Below, piece after piece: positions 1-8,397 of a stretch of DNA of 64,000 nucleotides. Below the pieces are notes generated by a model that searched no databases, had not been told where the DNA came from, and saw nothing but the letters and a program-made list of their open reading frames with translations. The number at the start of each line of letters is the position of its first letter. The stretch's first letter is position 1. The translations under genes and the position numbers were made by a program. Origin of the DNA: Hallerella sp964587155. GTDB taxonomy: Bacteria > Fibrobacterota > Fibrobacteria > Fibrobacterales > Fibrobacteraceae. The stretch spans positions 1 to 64,000 of the forward strand of contig CAZPKF010000014.1 in the NCBI GenBank assembly GCA_964587155.1, written 5' to 3'.

Positions 1-73
1 CTCGATTTTGAACCGGATTACTTGGGGCCCACGGCCCTTTTCACGGCCCCAAGTAATCCGGTTCAAAATCGAG
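1..73. repeat. Perfect 29-bp inverted repeat at the window edge (fold-back)
   Basis: Bases 1-29 are the exact reverse complement of bases 45-73, with a 15-base loop at 30-44. The right arm is normal methyltransferase coding sequence; the left arm replaces the expected continuation of the gene. A perfect fold-back at the very end of a contig is typical of chimeric reads or assembly artefacts. Confidence 0.9.
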
Positions 74-465
74 AGGCTTCCCGAAAGCGCATTTTGGATC
101 GCCGCGGCCGAACGCCAGTCGCCGCACACATACAGGGAACCCGCCGGGGAGAGAATCCGAAAAAGCTCGCCCATCCAAGTGTTCAAGTAATCTTCGTATT
201 CCGCATTGGACATGGCAAAAAAGTGGTTGCCGTGAAAATCCTTGCTCAGATTATACGGAGGATCGGCGACAATCAAATCGGCGATTCCCGAGGGAATCTT
301 CGGTAAAATGCGGATGGAATCGCCTAAAATCGTTTTGTTCAACAGAGTCTGGGTATCCCAGGCAAAAGACTTTGGCGCACCGGTGGAAAAGTCCAACAGT
401 TTTTCGCTCAAGCGGGAACGTTCCGCATCCGAAAGGGAAATAGTTCTATTCCGCGGAGATCGCAT
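1..465 (-). CDS. Site-specific DNA (adenine) methyltransferase, N-terminal part
   Basis: The frame opens at ATG 465, two bases after the ftsK stop, so it is probably cotranscribed with ftsK. It contains an LGDSIRILPKIP stretch followed by the catalytic motif DPPY at about residues 73-76, as in N6-adenine and N4-cytosine methyltransferases; the later run ITWGREKGRG resembles the target-recognition/motif region of solitary adenine methyltransferases. The frame runs to the window edge without a stop, so the C-terminal half is missing. The last ~15 codons (bases 1-44) are a mirror image of bases 45-73 and are probably not genuine sequence; family members continue differently after the REKGRG motif. 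DNA specificity cannot be told from this fragment. No restriction gene is visible beside it. Confidence 0.8.
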   Translation of the reverse strand, partial: MRSPRNRTISLSDAERSRLSEKLLDFSTGAPKSFAWDTQTLLNKTILGDSIRILPKIPSGIADLIVADPPYNLSKDFHGNHFFAMSNAEYEDYLNTWMGELFRILSPAGSLYVCGDWRSAAAIQNALSGSLSILNRITWGREKGRGPQVIRFKIE

Positions 466-467
466 GG

Positions 468-3257
468 TTACTCCGGCCATTTTTCGAAAAGGGCGTCATT
501 GTCGTGGACGAGCATTTCGCGGGGCTTCGAACCGCATTTGGGACCGCAAATCCCCAAGCGCTCCAGAATATCCATGATTTTACCGGCGCGGGAAAATCCA
601 ACGGAAAAATGCCGCTGAACCCCCGACGTGGAAAGCGAGCCGCACTCGATGCCGTAACGGGCGACCTCTAACGCGAGCGGATCCAGCTTGCCCGAAAATT
701 TTCCAGCCGCTTCCTCGCCCGCTTCGGACGGATCGTTGATTTCAAATGTGTTGAGACGATCATAATGGACGTTCTGGTTTGCACATGCATTAGAAAGCTT
801 CTCCACTTCTTCGTCGGTCAAAAATCCGCCGTGCACACGGATAGGCTCCGGATCGTCCCCGGAACGGTAAAGCATGTCGCCACGGCCGAGAAGCTTTTCT
901 GCGCCGGCGCGGTCCATGACCGTACGGGAATCGATTTGAGACGCCACCTTGAAGCTGATACGCGCCGGAAGGTTCGCCTTGATAAGGCCAGTGATAACAT
1001 TCACCGAAGGCCGCTGCGTCGCGATGACAAGATGGATGCCCACCGCACGGGCTTTTTGTGCGATGCGCGCAATGTATTTTTCGACTTCCTTCCCCGCGAC
1101 CATCATCAAATCGGCAAGTTCGTCGATGACGACGACGATGTACGGCAGGTTTTCCATGAGTTCCGATGGCATCGGGGGAATTTCCGCCGGATCGGGCACT
1201 GGCGGAACCGGTAAAAGTTCTGGAGGGTTCGCGCCTTCCGCGTTTGCCTTTTCCAACGCTTCCCGGTTTGCCGCTTCGACTTTTTCCGCAGCAGCTTTCG
1301 CAGCTTCGTAAGCGTTTTTCGCTTCCATTGATTTTCGGACTAGTTCTTGTTCCTCCTTGCGCTTCTGATTGTATCCCACCAAATTGCGGACTTTGCAATC
1401 CGCCAATTTTTCGTAACGGCGGTCCATTTCAACGCACGCCCATTTGAGTGCGGACACAGCCTCGTCGGGTTGTGTCACAACCGGAGAAAGCAAATGCGGA
1501 ATGTTTTCGTAAAGCTTCAACTCCACGACTTTCGGATCAACCAAGATCATCCGCAATTCATCCGGCGTCTTGCTGAAGAGGAGACTTGCCATCAGCGTGT
1601 TGATGCAAACGGATTTTCCGGATCCGGTTTGCCCGGCAATCAAAATGTGCGGAGCGCGGCAAAGATCCATCGTGTAAGGGTTTCCCGTAATGTCTTTTCC
1701 CAAGGCGATGATGAGCTTGTCGGGCTGCGGTTTGAACAGCGGACTTTCGAAAATGTCACGGCAATAGACCGTCTGGAGTTTGCGGTTCGGAACTTCAACT
1801 CCGACCAGGGACTTTCCGGGAATCGGGGCCAAAATGCGGATGGATTTCGCCTTGAGGGCCAACGCCAAATCTTCGTGCAGAGAAGCGAAACGGGAAACTT
1901 TCACGCCCGGTCCCGGCTCCACTTCGAACCGGGTAATCATCGGGCCCGTCGAAATGCCCAGCACCTTCCCTTTGACTTTGAAGTTTTCGAGCTGCTCTTC
2001 GAGCTGATGACTGATTTCATCGAGTTCCGCCGCCGTGTAATCGGGCTTTTGCGCCGGAGGCGCATCCAAAATATCCGCCACTTTCGGAACGACGTATTCG
2101 TCGTATTGCGTGGGCGGTGAAACCGTTTTCGGAAGTTCGTCCTGTGCTGGAGAAGGCTCCGTTTGCTGAGAATTTTCCACTTTCTCCGGAATTTCTTCGG
2201 GAACATGGGAGGGCCTAGCCCCTTCCTCGTCACGGCGTTCGACGATTCCTTGGATGGAGGGCCGGAAGTGGCGGTTGTTTTCCCAGTCGTTCATCTGCTG
2301 TACCTGCCGCAAATGTGCTATTTCATCGCGCAACGCGCGGACTTCCAGTGCGCCAAGGCGTTTCTCGTTTTCTTTGAGGTAACGTTCCTTTTCTTCGATT
2401 TCTCGCTCCGCCATATTGGGAAATTCCGAAGGTCCCTCTTGCGATAAAACCGTTTCATCTGTATTTTTCGGCGGCAAGAAAGGCTCTTGTGAAACGGGAA
2501 GTGTCCCGTCAAAAACGCCCACCGCCCCCCGGAAGGGTTTCGCCTTTCCCGTGTAAATCGTATAATCACTGTCCCAATCCGGATTGGGAACGCTGCTGTG
2601 CTTCGGCTCTTTCAACTTTTCCGCTTTGGGGGAATTTTCAGAAGATTTTTCTTCGGGAAGGGGTCGCTCCGCTTTGGGACGGCTCTTCCACCATCCGACA
2701 ACGGCAGTGAGAGGAACTTTGACAAACGAAAAATGAGAAAGACGGAGACCGAAGGACTTAACGGCGATAACGAGCGCGAAGAGGCAAAGCACAAGGAACG
2801 GAATGACGACTTTCTCCGCGCCGAAAAGGGGTTTGATTAGGCTTTCAACCAAAAAGTACCCCAGCAGACCGCCAGACGAATGGAACGTTTCCGAATCCGT
2901 TGCCTTCGATACGCCGTCCGCAGTCAAAAGGGAAAACATCGCCGGGATAAGCAACGAAAACGCAGAAATTCCAACGCAAATTTTCAGCTTAAATTTGCCC
3001 TCAGCCAAAATCCAAATGCCCCAGCAAATAGCCGAAACCGAAACAAGGGGCGCCGAAAACTTGCCAAACACGTGAACGAAAAAATGAGGAAAGCTTTTAC
3101 CGAGAACTCCCCCCATCTGATTGTTGTTTTCTGCGCCAATATAATAAACCAGGGTGACAAATAGGAAAAGTCCAAAAGCGAGAAGCAACAGCCCACAAAC
3201 GAACTTCCAGATGATGGATTTTCCCCTTTTTTCTTTTTTTTGCGTACGCTTCACCAT
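468..3257 (-). CDS. ftsK: DNA translocase FtsK
   Basis: Septum-anchored motor that pumps chromosome ends toward dif during division. About 929 residues: roughly four membrane segments within the first 190 residues, a long charged Glu/Pro-rich linker (about 215-430), the motor with Walker A GQTGSGKS near residue 542 and Walker B VVVIDELADL near 711, the RIAQKARAVGIHLVIATQRP box, and a C-terminal winged-helix gamma domain (about 855-925). Between Walker A and B there is an Ala/Glu/Pro-rich insertion that looks some 35-40 residues longer than in E. coli FtsK. I chose ATG 3257 (MVKRTQ) over an in-frame ATG at 3338 because a promoter-like TATATT lies 7 nt before it and the upstream residues look non-coding. 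Followed two bases later by a DNA methyltransferase. Confidence 0.96.
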   Translation of the reverse strand: MVKRTQKKEKRGKSIIWKFVCGLLLLAFGLFLFVTLVYYIGAENNNQMGGVLGKSFPHFFVHVFGKFSAPLVSVSAICWGIWILAEGKFKLKICVGISAFSLLIPAMFSLLTADGVSKATDSETFHSSGGLLGYFLVESLIKPLFGAEKVVIPFLVLCLFALVIAVKSFGLRLSHFSFVKVPLTAVVGWWKSRPKAERPLPEEKSSENSPKAEKLKEPKHSSVPNPDWDSDYTIYTGKAKPFRGAVGVFDGTLPVSQEPFLPPKNTDETVLSQEGPSEFPNMAEREIEEKERYLKENEKRLGALEVRALRDEIAHLRQVQQMNDWENNRHFRPSIQGIVERRDEEGARPSHVPEEIPEKVENSQQTEPSPAQDELPKTVSPPTQYDEYVVPKVADILDAPPAQKPDYTAAELDEISHQLEEQLENFKVKGKVLGISTGPMITRFEVEPGPGVKVSRFASLHEDLALALKAKSIRILAPIPGKSLVGVEVPNRKLQTVYCRDIFESPLFKPQPDKLIIALGKDITGNPYTMDLCRAPHILIAGQTGSGKSVCINTLMASLLFSKTPDELRMILVDPKVVELKLYENIPHLLSPVVTQPDEAVSALKWACVEMDRRYEKLADCKVRNLVGYNQKRKEEQELVRKSMEAKNAYEAAKAAAEKVEAANREALEKANAEGANPPELLPVPPVPDPAEIPPMPSELMENLPYIVVVIDELADLMMVAGKEVEKYIARIAQKARAVGIHLVIATQRPSVNVITGLIKANLPARISFKVASQIDSRTVMDRAGAEKLLGRGDMLYRSGDDPEPIRVHGGFLTDEEVEKLSNACANQNVHYDRLNTFEINDPSEAGEEAAGKFSGKLDPLALEVARYGIECGSLSTSGVQRHFSVGFSRAGKIMDILERLGICGPKCGSKPREMLVHDNDALFEKWPE

Positions 3258-3264
3258 GCGGCAC

Positions 3265-3270
3265 AATATA
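3265..3270 (-). promoter_or_regulatory. Predicted -10 element of ftsK (leaderless)
   Basis: TATATT on the minus strand, preceded by TTC and ending 7 nt before ATG 3257. No Shine-Dalgarno fits between them, so the transcript should begin at or almost at the start codon. Confidence 0.5.
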
Positions 3271-3365
3271 GAAAATCTTTTGGAAAGACATCTTCTATAG
3301 GACCGAAGCCGAGTCATCAAAACAAAAAAACGCAACAAACCTGTTTTTTTGTGGCTAATTTTTGC

Positions 3366-3371
3366 TATTTT
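3366..3371 (+). promoter_or_regulatory. Predicted -10 element of the FISUMP lipoprotein gene (leaderless)
   Basis: TATTTT ends 8 nt before ATG 3380 and no Shine-Dalgarno is present. Same arrangement as for ftsK on the opposite strand. Confidence 0.45.
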
Positions 3372-3379
3372 TAATCACC

Positions 3380-5470
3380 ATGAAATTACACAATATATAT
3401 ATTTCTTCCTGTTTTTTAATGTTGTTTTTCTTTTCACTCTTCGGCTGCGGCGATGGAAACGAGGATAATTCAACAGGCATCCATGAACTCGATGACGAAA
3501 ATTCTTTGCCGATCTGTGATGCCGGGCATTCTGGCGAGCTTTATTTGGCGCATTCCGGCGAGAGTTTTTACTGCAACGGCAAAGGTTCTTGGCAAACATT
3601 AAAAGGCTCCTCCGCGGATTCTGTCCGCAAAGACACGCTGGTCGTTTTTCAAAAAGACACGCTCATCCTTTCGCACGTTGACACGCTGTTGCTTTCCCAA
3701 AAAGACACTCTGTTGTTTTTTCAAAAAGACACTCTGGTTATACGGGACACCGTCATCGGCTTGGATGGCAAAAGCTGCTCGGCGGAAGCCATCGAAAATG
3801 GCTACAAGATTCTCTGCGGCAATGATTCCGTGGGAGTTGTTTTAAATGGAAAAGATGGGAAAAACTGTAAATTTTTTGACGATGGTCATGGGGCTGTTTT
3901 CTTTGAATGCGAAAAAGACACCGTGACGCTTTACAAAGCCCTGTGCGACCGCGAACCTTACGATTTACACAAAAGCTTCTGCTACAACGACGGAAAAAAA
4001 GATTCCGTTGTCACCTTGTGCGGCGGCAACATCTATGACTTGGCGAAGGATTTCTGCTATTCGAAAGGAGGAAAGGATTCCGTCGTCTCCTTGTGCGGTG
4101 GCGAAAAATACGACTTGGACACCGCCTTCTGCCACGAGTCTTCCCTTTACGCCTGCGGACAAAAGCCATACAATCCCACGTTGAGTTTCTGCTACAACGA
4201 CGGAAAAAAAGACTCCATTGTCACCCTGTGCGGCGGCAACATCTATGACTTGGCGATGGATTTCTGCTATTCGAAAGGAGGAAAGGATTCCATCGTCTCC
4301 TTGTGCGGTGGCGAAAAATATGACTTGGATACCGCTTTCTGCCACGAGTCTTCCCTTTACGCCTGCGGGCAAAAGCCTTACAACCCCACGTTGAGCTTCT
4401 GCTACAACGACGGGAAAAAAGACTCCATTGTCACTTTATGTGGCGGTAACATTTATGACTTGGCGATGGATTTCTGCTATTCGAAAAGCGGAAAAGATAC
4501 CCTCGTCACCTTGTGCGGTGGCGAAAAATACGACTTGGATACGGCGCTGTGCCACCAAGAAGCCATTTACTCTTGTGGGAAAAAACCATATAACCCCACA
4601 GCGGATTTCTGCTATTCAAAAGGAGGGAAAGACACCCTTGTCTCCTTGTGCGGTGGCGAAAAATACGACTTGGATACGGCGCTGTGCCACGAAGCCTCTC
4701 TTTACTCTTGCGGACACAAGCCTTACAACCCCACTTTGAGTTTCTGTTACCATTTCAAAGACAGAAATAAAGACACCATTGTCACATTATGCGGAGGCAA
4801 TCGATACGATGCCGCAAGCAAGCTTTGCGATATGCGCGATGCGAGAATTTACCCCATCGTGACCATTGGCACGCAAACTTGGATGGCGAAGAATTTGATA
4901 TTCACGCCCCCAAATTATCCTCAGGGCTCGACTCGCAGATACGCATCGGGAACGTTTATCATTTACAAAAACAACGCCTACTACAATTGGGCGACAGCCA
5001 TGGATTCAATAGGAATTTACAGCAATTCCGCCGTTGGTTGCGGAGGAACCGTCAAAAGATGCACTCCCCAATACCCCGTTCGCGGCATTTGCCCAGAAGG
5101 ATGGCACTTGCCAGACACGACGGAATGGAATACTCTAAACAATTATATGAGTGCCCAATATCCGGATGAAGGCGTAGGCATTTCCTTGAGATCCACTTCC
5201 GGCTGGAAAAAGAATCAAAATGGAAACGATAGGATCGGTTTCAACGCACAACCTGTTGGGTATTACGACTGGTTATACGACCCGGACGACGACGAGGATT
5301 GGACACCTCTCGAAGACTCGAGTTCGCACGCCCATTTCTGGAGTTCCAACTATCAAAAAAATGGAACAATCAGTTCTTATTACATTCAATACAATAAAAA
5401 AGATCTTATAAAAGGACACCAAGATCACAACACGAACCGCATTGCGATTCGCTGCATCAAAGATGATTAA
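3380..5470 (+). CDS. Repeat-rich surface lipoprotein with C-terminal FISUMP domain
   Basis: 696 residues from ATG 3380. A lipoprotein signal ends in SLFGC, with Cys23 as the predicted lipidated residue. Residues about 85-125 hold short KDTL repeats (QKDTL, VDTL). Residues about 190-485 are cysteine-containing repeats with the recurring words LCGG, YDL, FCY and KDS, built from 210-bp tandem units. From about residue 490 the IGTQTWMAKNL start, the GICPEGWHLPD signature and the closing RCIK match the FISUMP domain known as an abundant Fibrobacter paralogous domain of unknown function. Predicted to sit on the outside of the cell. An earlier in-frame start at 3362 is possible but lies upstream of the -10 element. 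Function unknown. Confidence 0.9.
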   Translation: MKLHNIYISSCFLMLFFFSLFGCGDGNEDNSTGIHELDDENSLPICDAGHSGELYLAHSGESFYCNGKGSWQTLKGSSADSVRKDTLVVFQKDTLILSHVDTLLLSQKDTLLFFQKDTLVIRDTVIGLDGKSCSAEAIENGYKILCGNDSVGVVLNGKDGKNCKFFDDGHGAVFFECEKDTVTLYKALCDREPYDLHKSFCYNDGKKDSVVTLCGGNIYDLAKDFCYSKGGKDSVVSLCGGEKYDLDTAFCHESSLYACGQKPYNPTLSFCYNDGKKDSIVTLCGGNIYDLAMDFCYSKGGKDSIVSLCGGEKYDLDTAFCHESSLYACGQKPYNPTLSFCYNDGKKDSIVTLCGGNIYDLAMDFCYSKSGKDTLVTLCGGEKYDLDTALCHQEAIYSCGKKPYNPTADFCYSKGGKDTLVSLCGGEKYDLDTALCHEASLYSCGHKPYNPTLSFCYHFKDRNKDTIVTLCGGNRYDAASKLCDMRDARIYPIVTIGTQTWMAKNLIFTPPNYPQGSTRRYASGTFIIYKNNAYYNWATAMDSIGIYSNSAVGCGGTVKRCTPQYPVRGICPEGWHLPDTTEWNTLNNYMSAQYPDEGVGISLRSTSGWKKNQNGNDRIGFNAQPVGYYDWLYDPDDDEDWTPLEDSSSHAHFWSSNYQKNGTISSYYIQYNKKDLIKGHQDHNTNRIAIRCIKDD
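4021..4650 (+). repeat. 210-bp in-frame tandem repeats in the FISUMP lipoprotein
   Basis: Units begin at 4021, 4231 and 4441, exactly 210 bp (70 codons) apart, each starting with the codons for GGNIYDL. The first two are nearly identical at DNA level; the third diverges in its second half. The block continues in degenerate form to about 4790. Confidence 0.9.
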
Positions 5471-5490
5471 GAAATTCCACTGAAACAGAA

Positions 5491-5510
5491 CGGCTCCACA
5501 AAAAGAGCCG
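5491..5510. terminator. Possible terminator hairpin
   Basis: CGGCTC and GAGCCG form a 6-bp stem with an 8-base loop just after the FISUMP lipoprotein stop. No T-run follows on the plus strand; on the minus strand a mixed TTCTGTTT follows, so it could also serve rnhA. Confidence 0.4.
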
Positions 5511-5539
5511 CTTCCAACGTAGAATAGTCAAAGCGATGA

Positions 5540-5569
5540 GCCCGGCAAGATACGGGCCCATTCTTTTTT
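5540..5569 (+). terminator. Rho-independent terminator after the FISUMP lipoprotein
   Basis: GCCCG and CGGGC stem (5540-5557) followed shortly by a TTCTTTTTT tract. Confidence 0.55.
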
Positions 5570-5640
5570 GCCGTCATTTAAGAACGACCGCAGACTTACT
5601 GGTGAGCGGAGACTTCGATGAATTTTCCGATCTTGCGTAT

Positions 5641-6345
5641 TTAAAACAGTTCTAGCTGTTCCCCGTGCGAAAGCGCGCTGGAATTTTGCGCAGAAGGCGC
5701 TTCACTATTGGTTTGACGCATGTTTTGGGCGCCGCTCGGCAGAACGCCGTTTTTCGCATCGGCAATCCTCTTTTGGGCATTGACTATCGCTTTTTTGGCA
5801 AGTTCGTCGACAGCTTCGTTCCATTTGACGCCGGAATGGGCGGGAACCTTTTCGAATTTGGTTCCGGGGAACGCCTTTGCCGCATCCCGGTACCGGATGG
5901 CGATGGGTTTTGTCGCTTTCCATTCGCCCTTCGCAAAACGGGCAATGCCCTCGTAATCGTGGCAAATGACGCCCGTTTTTCCGGTTCTCTTCAACCAGGC
6001 CATTGCACGGAGACTAGCCGCAAATTCGCCGTCGATATTTCTGCTTTCGGCAGGAAGCTCCGTAATCCCGCTTTCCGAACCGACTTCTTTGCCATTTTCC
6101 ACAGCGATGAACGCCCAACCCGCATATTCAAAATTCGGAGAATAAGAACCATCCACATAAATCCGCAGTCCATCCGCATGTTTTTCTGAAACGCCCGAAA
6201 GCCACGCTTCGGCATCGGCGCGGGTGGCAAAGGATTTGTAAAGGCAGCCCTTGACTCCGTGCACAAGGCGTTCGCATTCCGGCCAAGAAGTCACGATTTT
6301 CTTCGCAGAAGGCGTTTGGATGGCGTAGAATTTCATTTTTCCCAT
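5641..6345 (-). CDS. rnhA: Ribonuclease HI with N-terminal viroplasmin-like domain
   Basis: Cleaves RNA in RNA-DNA hybrids. 234 residues: an N-terminal hybrid-binding (caulimovirus viroplasmin-like) domain, MKFYAI...SWPECERLVHGVKG...SFATRADAEAWL, at about 4-50; then the RNase H fold with catalytic acids in YVDGSY (about 66), ESRNIDGEFAA and HDYEG, and a final KVPAHSGVKWNEAVDELAK. The start at 6345 matches family N-termini (M-x-K-KFYA) and lies 6 nt after a TAAATT element, so the message is probably leaderless. Its start codon overlaps, on the opposite strand, a possible ATG of the next gene; I reject that other ATG. Confidence 0.92.
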   Translation of the reverse strand: MGKMKFYAIQTPSAKKIVTSWPECERLVHGVKGCLYKSFATRADAEAWLSGVSEKHADGLRIYVDGSYSPNFEYAGWAFIAVENGKEVGSESGITELPAESRNIDGEFAASLRAMAWLKRTGKTGVICHDYEGIARFAKGEWKATKPIAIRYRDAAKAFPGTKFEKVPAHSGVKWNEAVDELAKKAIVNAQKRIADAKNGVLPSGAQNMRQTNSEAPSAQNSSALSHGEQLELF

Positions 6346-6351
6346 GGCGAA

Positions 6352-6361
6352 AATTTATATT
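6352..6361. promoter_or_regulatory. Overlapping divergent -10 elements between rnhA and the 6389 gene
   Basis: On the minus strand TAAATT (6352-6357) ends 6 nt before the rnhA ATG. On the plus strand TATATT occupies 6356-6361, 27 nt before the TTG start at 6389. The two hexamers share two bases, so the genes cannot easily be transcribed from both at once. Confidence 0.45.
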
Positions 6362-6388
6362 TTCCAAGTCCAACCCTGGAGTTCCCGT

Positions 6389-6967
6389 TTGAAACCCTCG
6401 CCCTATTTCGCCGACTCGATCCGCTACTTTTTCAAGAGATTCCGCTCGCGGGAATTCTTGCTGCGCTGGTTCATCAAAAAGGCGGGACCGGTCACCGAAC
6501 CCTTCGAATACCCGATAAAAGTTTCAAACCTCAAAGGTGTTTTAATCATTTTGCCGGAATGTTCCGACGACCTCCTCTCTTACGCGGAACTTTTGCGGAG
6601 CCTCGAATCCCAGAAAATTAAGAACCTTTCGATTCTTGCCAACAAGAAGCATGAAAAACTGCTGGGAACTCTGAAAATCCAGGGAGATGTCCTGTACTAC
6701 TCAGCCTTAGGGTGCCGCTACGGCGAAATGGAATTCAAGAAACTGGAACAGGCCGTTTGTGAAAGGCATCCAAGCCTTTGCCTTTATCTGGAACCCAAAC
6801 CGATTTTTCAGCTCCTTTACCTGGCAAAAGTTTCCGGGGCGACTTACCGGCTGGGATTTGACAGCGAACAGTATTATCCCCTGCTCAATCTGAGCCTTGT
6901 CGCCGGGGAAGACACCCTGCAGCAAGCGAAATCGCTCGCCAAGATTTTCAACGGAGACCGTGCATGA
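6389..6967 (+). CDS. Conserved-looking protein of unknown function, glycosyltransferase-9/DUF6913-like
   Basis: About 192 residues, cytoplasmic, no signal. The order is a beta-alpha-beta opening (LKGVLIILPECSDDLLSYAELL), a second strand (NLSILANKKHEKLLG), then LCLYLEPKPIFQLLYLAKVSGATYRLGFDS and PLLNLSLV. This pattern recalls heptosyltransferase-like proteins and the small DUF6913 family of Bacteroidetes, but I see no catalytic residue and the match is tentative. I prefer a TTG start at 6389: it has GGAG 7 nt upstream and lies downstream of a TATATT element, whereas an ATG at 6344 would place that promoter inside the gene and overlap the rnhA start codon. Its stop overlaps the next start by 4 bases (ATGA). 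Confidence 0.65.
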   Translation: MKPSPYFADSIRYFFKRFRSREFLLRWFIKKAGPVTEPFEYPIKVSNLKGVLIILPECSDDLLSYAELLRSLESQKIKNLSILANKKHEKLLGTLKIQGDVLYYSALGCRYGEMEFKKLEQAVCERHPSLCLYLEPKPIFQLLYLAKVSGATYRLGFDSEQYYPLLNLSLVAGEDTLQQAKSLAKIFNGDRA

Positions 6968-7821
6968 CGGTGTCCTCCAAGCACAGGCCGGAATTCGCCG
7001 ATCTCCATTTGCATACGAACCTTTCGGACGGTGCGCTTTCCCCTCTCGAAGTGGTGAAACTAGCCAAGCGGCGCGGACTCCGCTGCATTTCGGTGACCGA
7101 CCACGACACGCTAGCCTCTTACGCCGCCACCAAACCGCACGCAGACAACCTGGGCATCGAAATCATTCCGGGCATAGAAATTTCTGCCGTTTGGCAAGGC
7201 CGCGACGTGCACATCCTCGGCTATTTTTGCGACCCGACGAATTTGGCCATCAACATGGAGCTTTCCGAAAGCGCAAAACAGAGGGTTTCCCGCGCAAAGG
7301 CGATTTTGAAAAAGCTGTCCTTGATGGGCGTAAACATCAGTTTTGAAAAAGTGATGGGTTACTGCAAAGGAAAAGTCGTGGGACGTCCACACATCGCCAT
7401 GGCGCTTGTCGACGAAGAATACGTTTCCAATTTCGGCGAAGCGTTCAACCGGTATCTTGGCGACGGCGCTCCGGCTTTTGTCGAAAAGCGCGGGCTGAAT
7501 CCCCAGCAAACGATTCGCCTAATCGAAAACGCGGGCGGCATTGCGGTCCTCGCCCATCCGTATAAATCCAACATCGACTCCTTGATTCCCGACCTCGTCG
7601 AAGCGGGGCTTCAGGGAATGGAAATTTATTCTCCGGCGCAAAAAGGCTCCGTGGGCAGGCGTTACCGCGAAATCGCAGAACATTATGGCCTAGTTGGAAC
7701 AGGCGGCTCCGATTTTCATTCGGAAAGCAGTCCACATCATCCCAATTGCATGCGAATGCCCTATTCTGTCGTGGAAGAGCTCCGCGAACGCCGCGAAAAA
7801 CTCCGGGCGGAATCTTTTTAA
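6964..7821 (+). CDS. PHP-domain metal-dependent phosphoesterase
   Basis: 285 residues with the full PHP metal site: DLHLHTNLSDG near the N-terminus, SVTDHDT, PGIEIS, AHPY near residue 199 and GGSDFHSE near residue 247. Most similar in layout to bacterial PHP enzymes of the YciV/TrpH type, which hydrolyse nucleoside 3',5'-bisphosphates and act as 5'-3' exoribonuclease (RNase AM). Substrate is inferred from the family only. Translationally coupled to the preceding gene. Confidence 0.88.
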   Translation: MTVSSKHRPEFADLHLHTNLSDGALSPLEVVKLAKRRGLRCISVTDHDTLASYAATKPHADNLGIEIIPGIEISAVWQGRDVHILGYFCDPTNLAINMELSESAKQRVSRAKAILKKLSLMGVNISFEKVMGYCKGKVVGRPHIAMALVDEEYVSNFGEAFNRYLGDGAPAFVEKRGLNPQQTIRLIENAGGIAVLAHPYKSNIDSLIPDLVEAGLQGMEIYSPAQKGSVGRRYREIAEHYGLVGTGGSDFHSESSPHHPNCMRMPYSVVEELRERREKLRAESF

Positions 7822-7829
7822 TTAGATGT

Positions 7830-7959
7830 TAGGAATGCGGAATTAGAGCAGCGGACTGAAAACTCTCTCGGGCGGGGTTTCGCACGGAAAGTCTTTTCTG
7901 CGGTTGTGTTGAATTTTGCACGGTTTGGACGGCAAAGGTGAGCCGTTTTTGTGAAAAGG
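7830..7959 (+). repeat. Dispersed intergenic repeat, copy A
   Basis: Starts with degenerate GGAAT-type words and GAATTAGAG, then the shared core: GGGGTTTCGCACG, AAAGTCTTTTCTGCGG, GAATTTTGCACGGTTT and AAAGGTGAGCCGTTTTTGTGA. Very close to copy E over about 115 bases. In this copy ACGGC and GCCGT can pair ahead of a T-run. Confidence 0.8.
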
Positions 7960-8397
7960 ATTGTCTAAGCATAATTCGGAATTTGTCCTGAAGCGAAAAT
8001 TCTCGTGCAAAGAGAACATTTTTTGAAGCGGCTTCTGAAATTTAAAATGAGAACGGAAAAATGGAATTTAGAGTTGGGATTTGGAACTTTGATGCAAAAC
8101 GAATCAGAGAAAATTGCCGCACGGAACAGCCCCTCAAAAAGACATTCCGAAACAAAACTGTTGTTTTCAAAATTTAAAACACAAAATCATACGTTTTCTT
8201 CACAAACATCAACAAACAATAAAAACGTAAAAAGTCGCAAATTACGTCACATTGCAACCAACAATGGTTCAATTTCAAACCGCTTTTTTGAAAATTACAA
8301 ACGAAAAACATTCCTTTTTTCGCCGTTTTGTCACGAATACGTCTTAGATTTGTTTATATTTGGTAAATTAGCCGTTGTCATCAACAAGGACTTTTCT
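7960..8397. other. AT-rich non-coding stretch upstream of the 8398 lipoprotein
   Basis: No gene seen. The plus-strand frame stays open from 8005, but its residues look non-coding (K/N/F-rich, no domain) and a lipoprotein signal begins only at 8398. A TATATT at 8355-8360 and AAGGA about 8 nt before ATG 8398 are the only signals I recognise. Confidence 0.6.
8355..8360 (+). promoter_or_regulatory. Predicted -10 element of the 8398 lipoprotein gene
   Basis: TATATT followed by GG, giving a leader of about 30 nt that contains the Shine-Dalgarno AAGGA. A leadered contrast to the TANNTT-ATG arrangement elsewhere. Confidence 0.45.

Noticed and set aside
4021..4790. CRISPR-like periodic array
   Set aside because: The 210-bp units keep an open reading frame with conserved protein words and have no short repeats separated by unique spacers.
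8005..8397. In-frame N-terminal extension of the 8398 lipoprotein to 8005
   Set aside because: It would bury the lipoprotein signal at residue 132, lacks a Shine-Dalgarno and runs through AT-rich non-coding sequence with a promoter-like TATATT.
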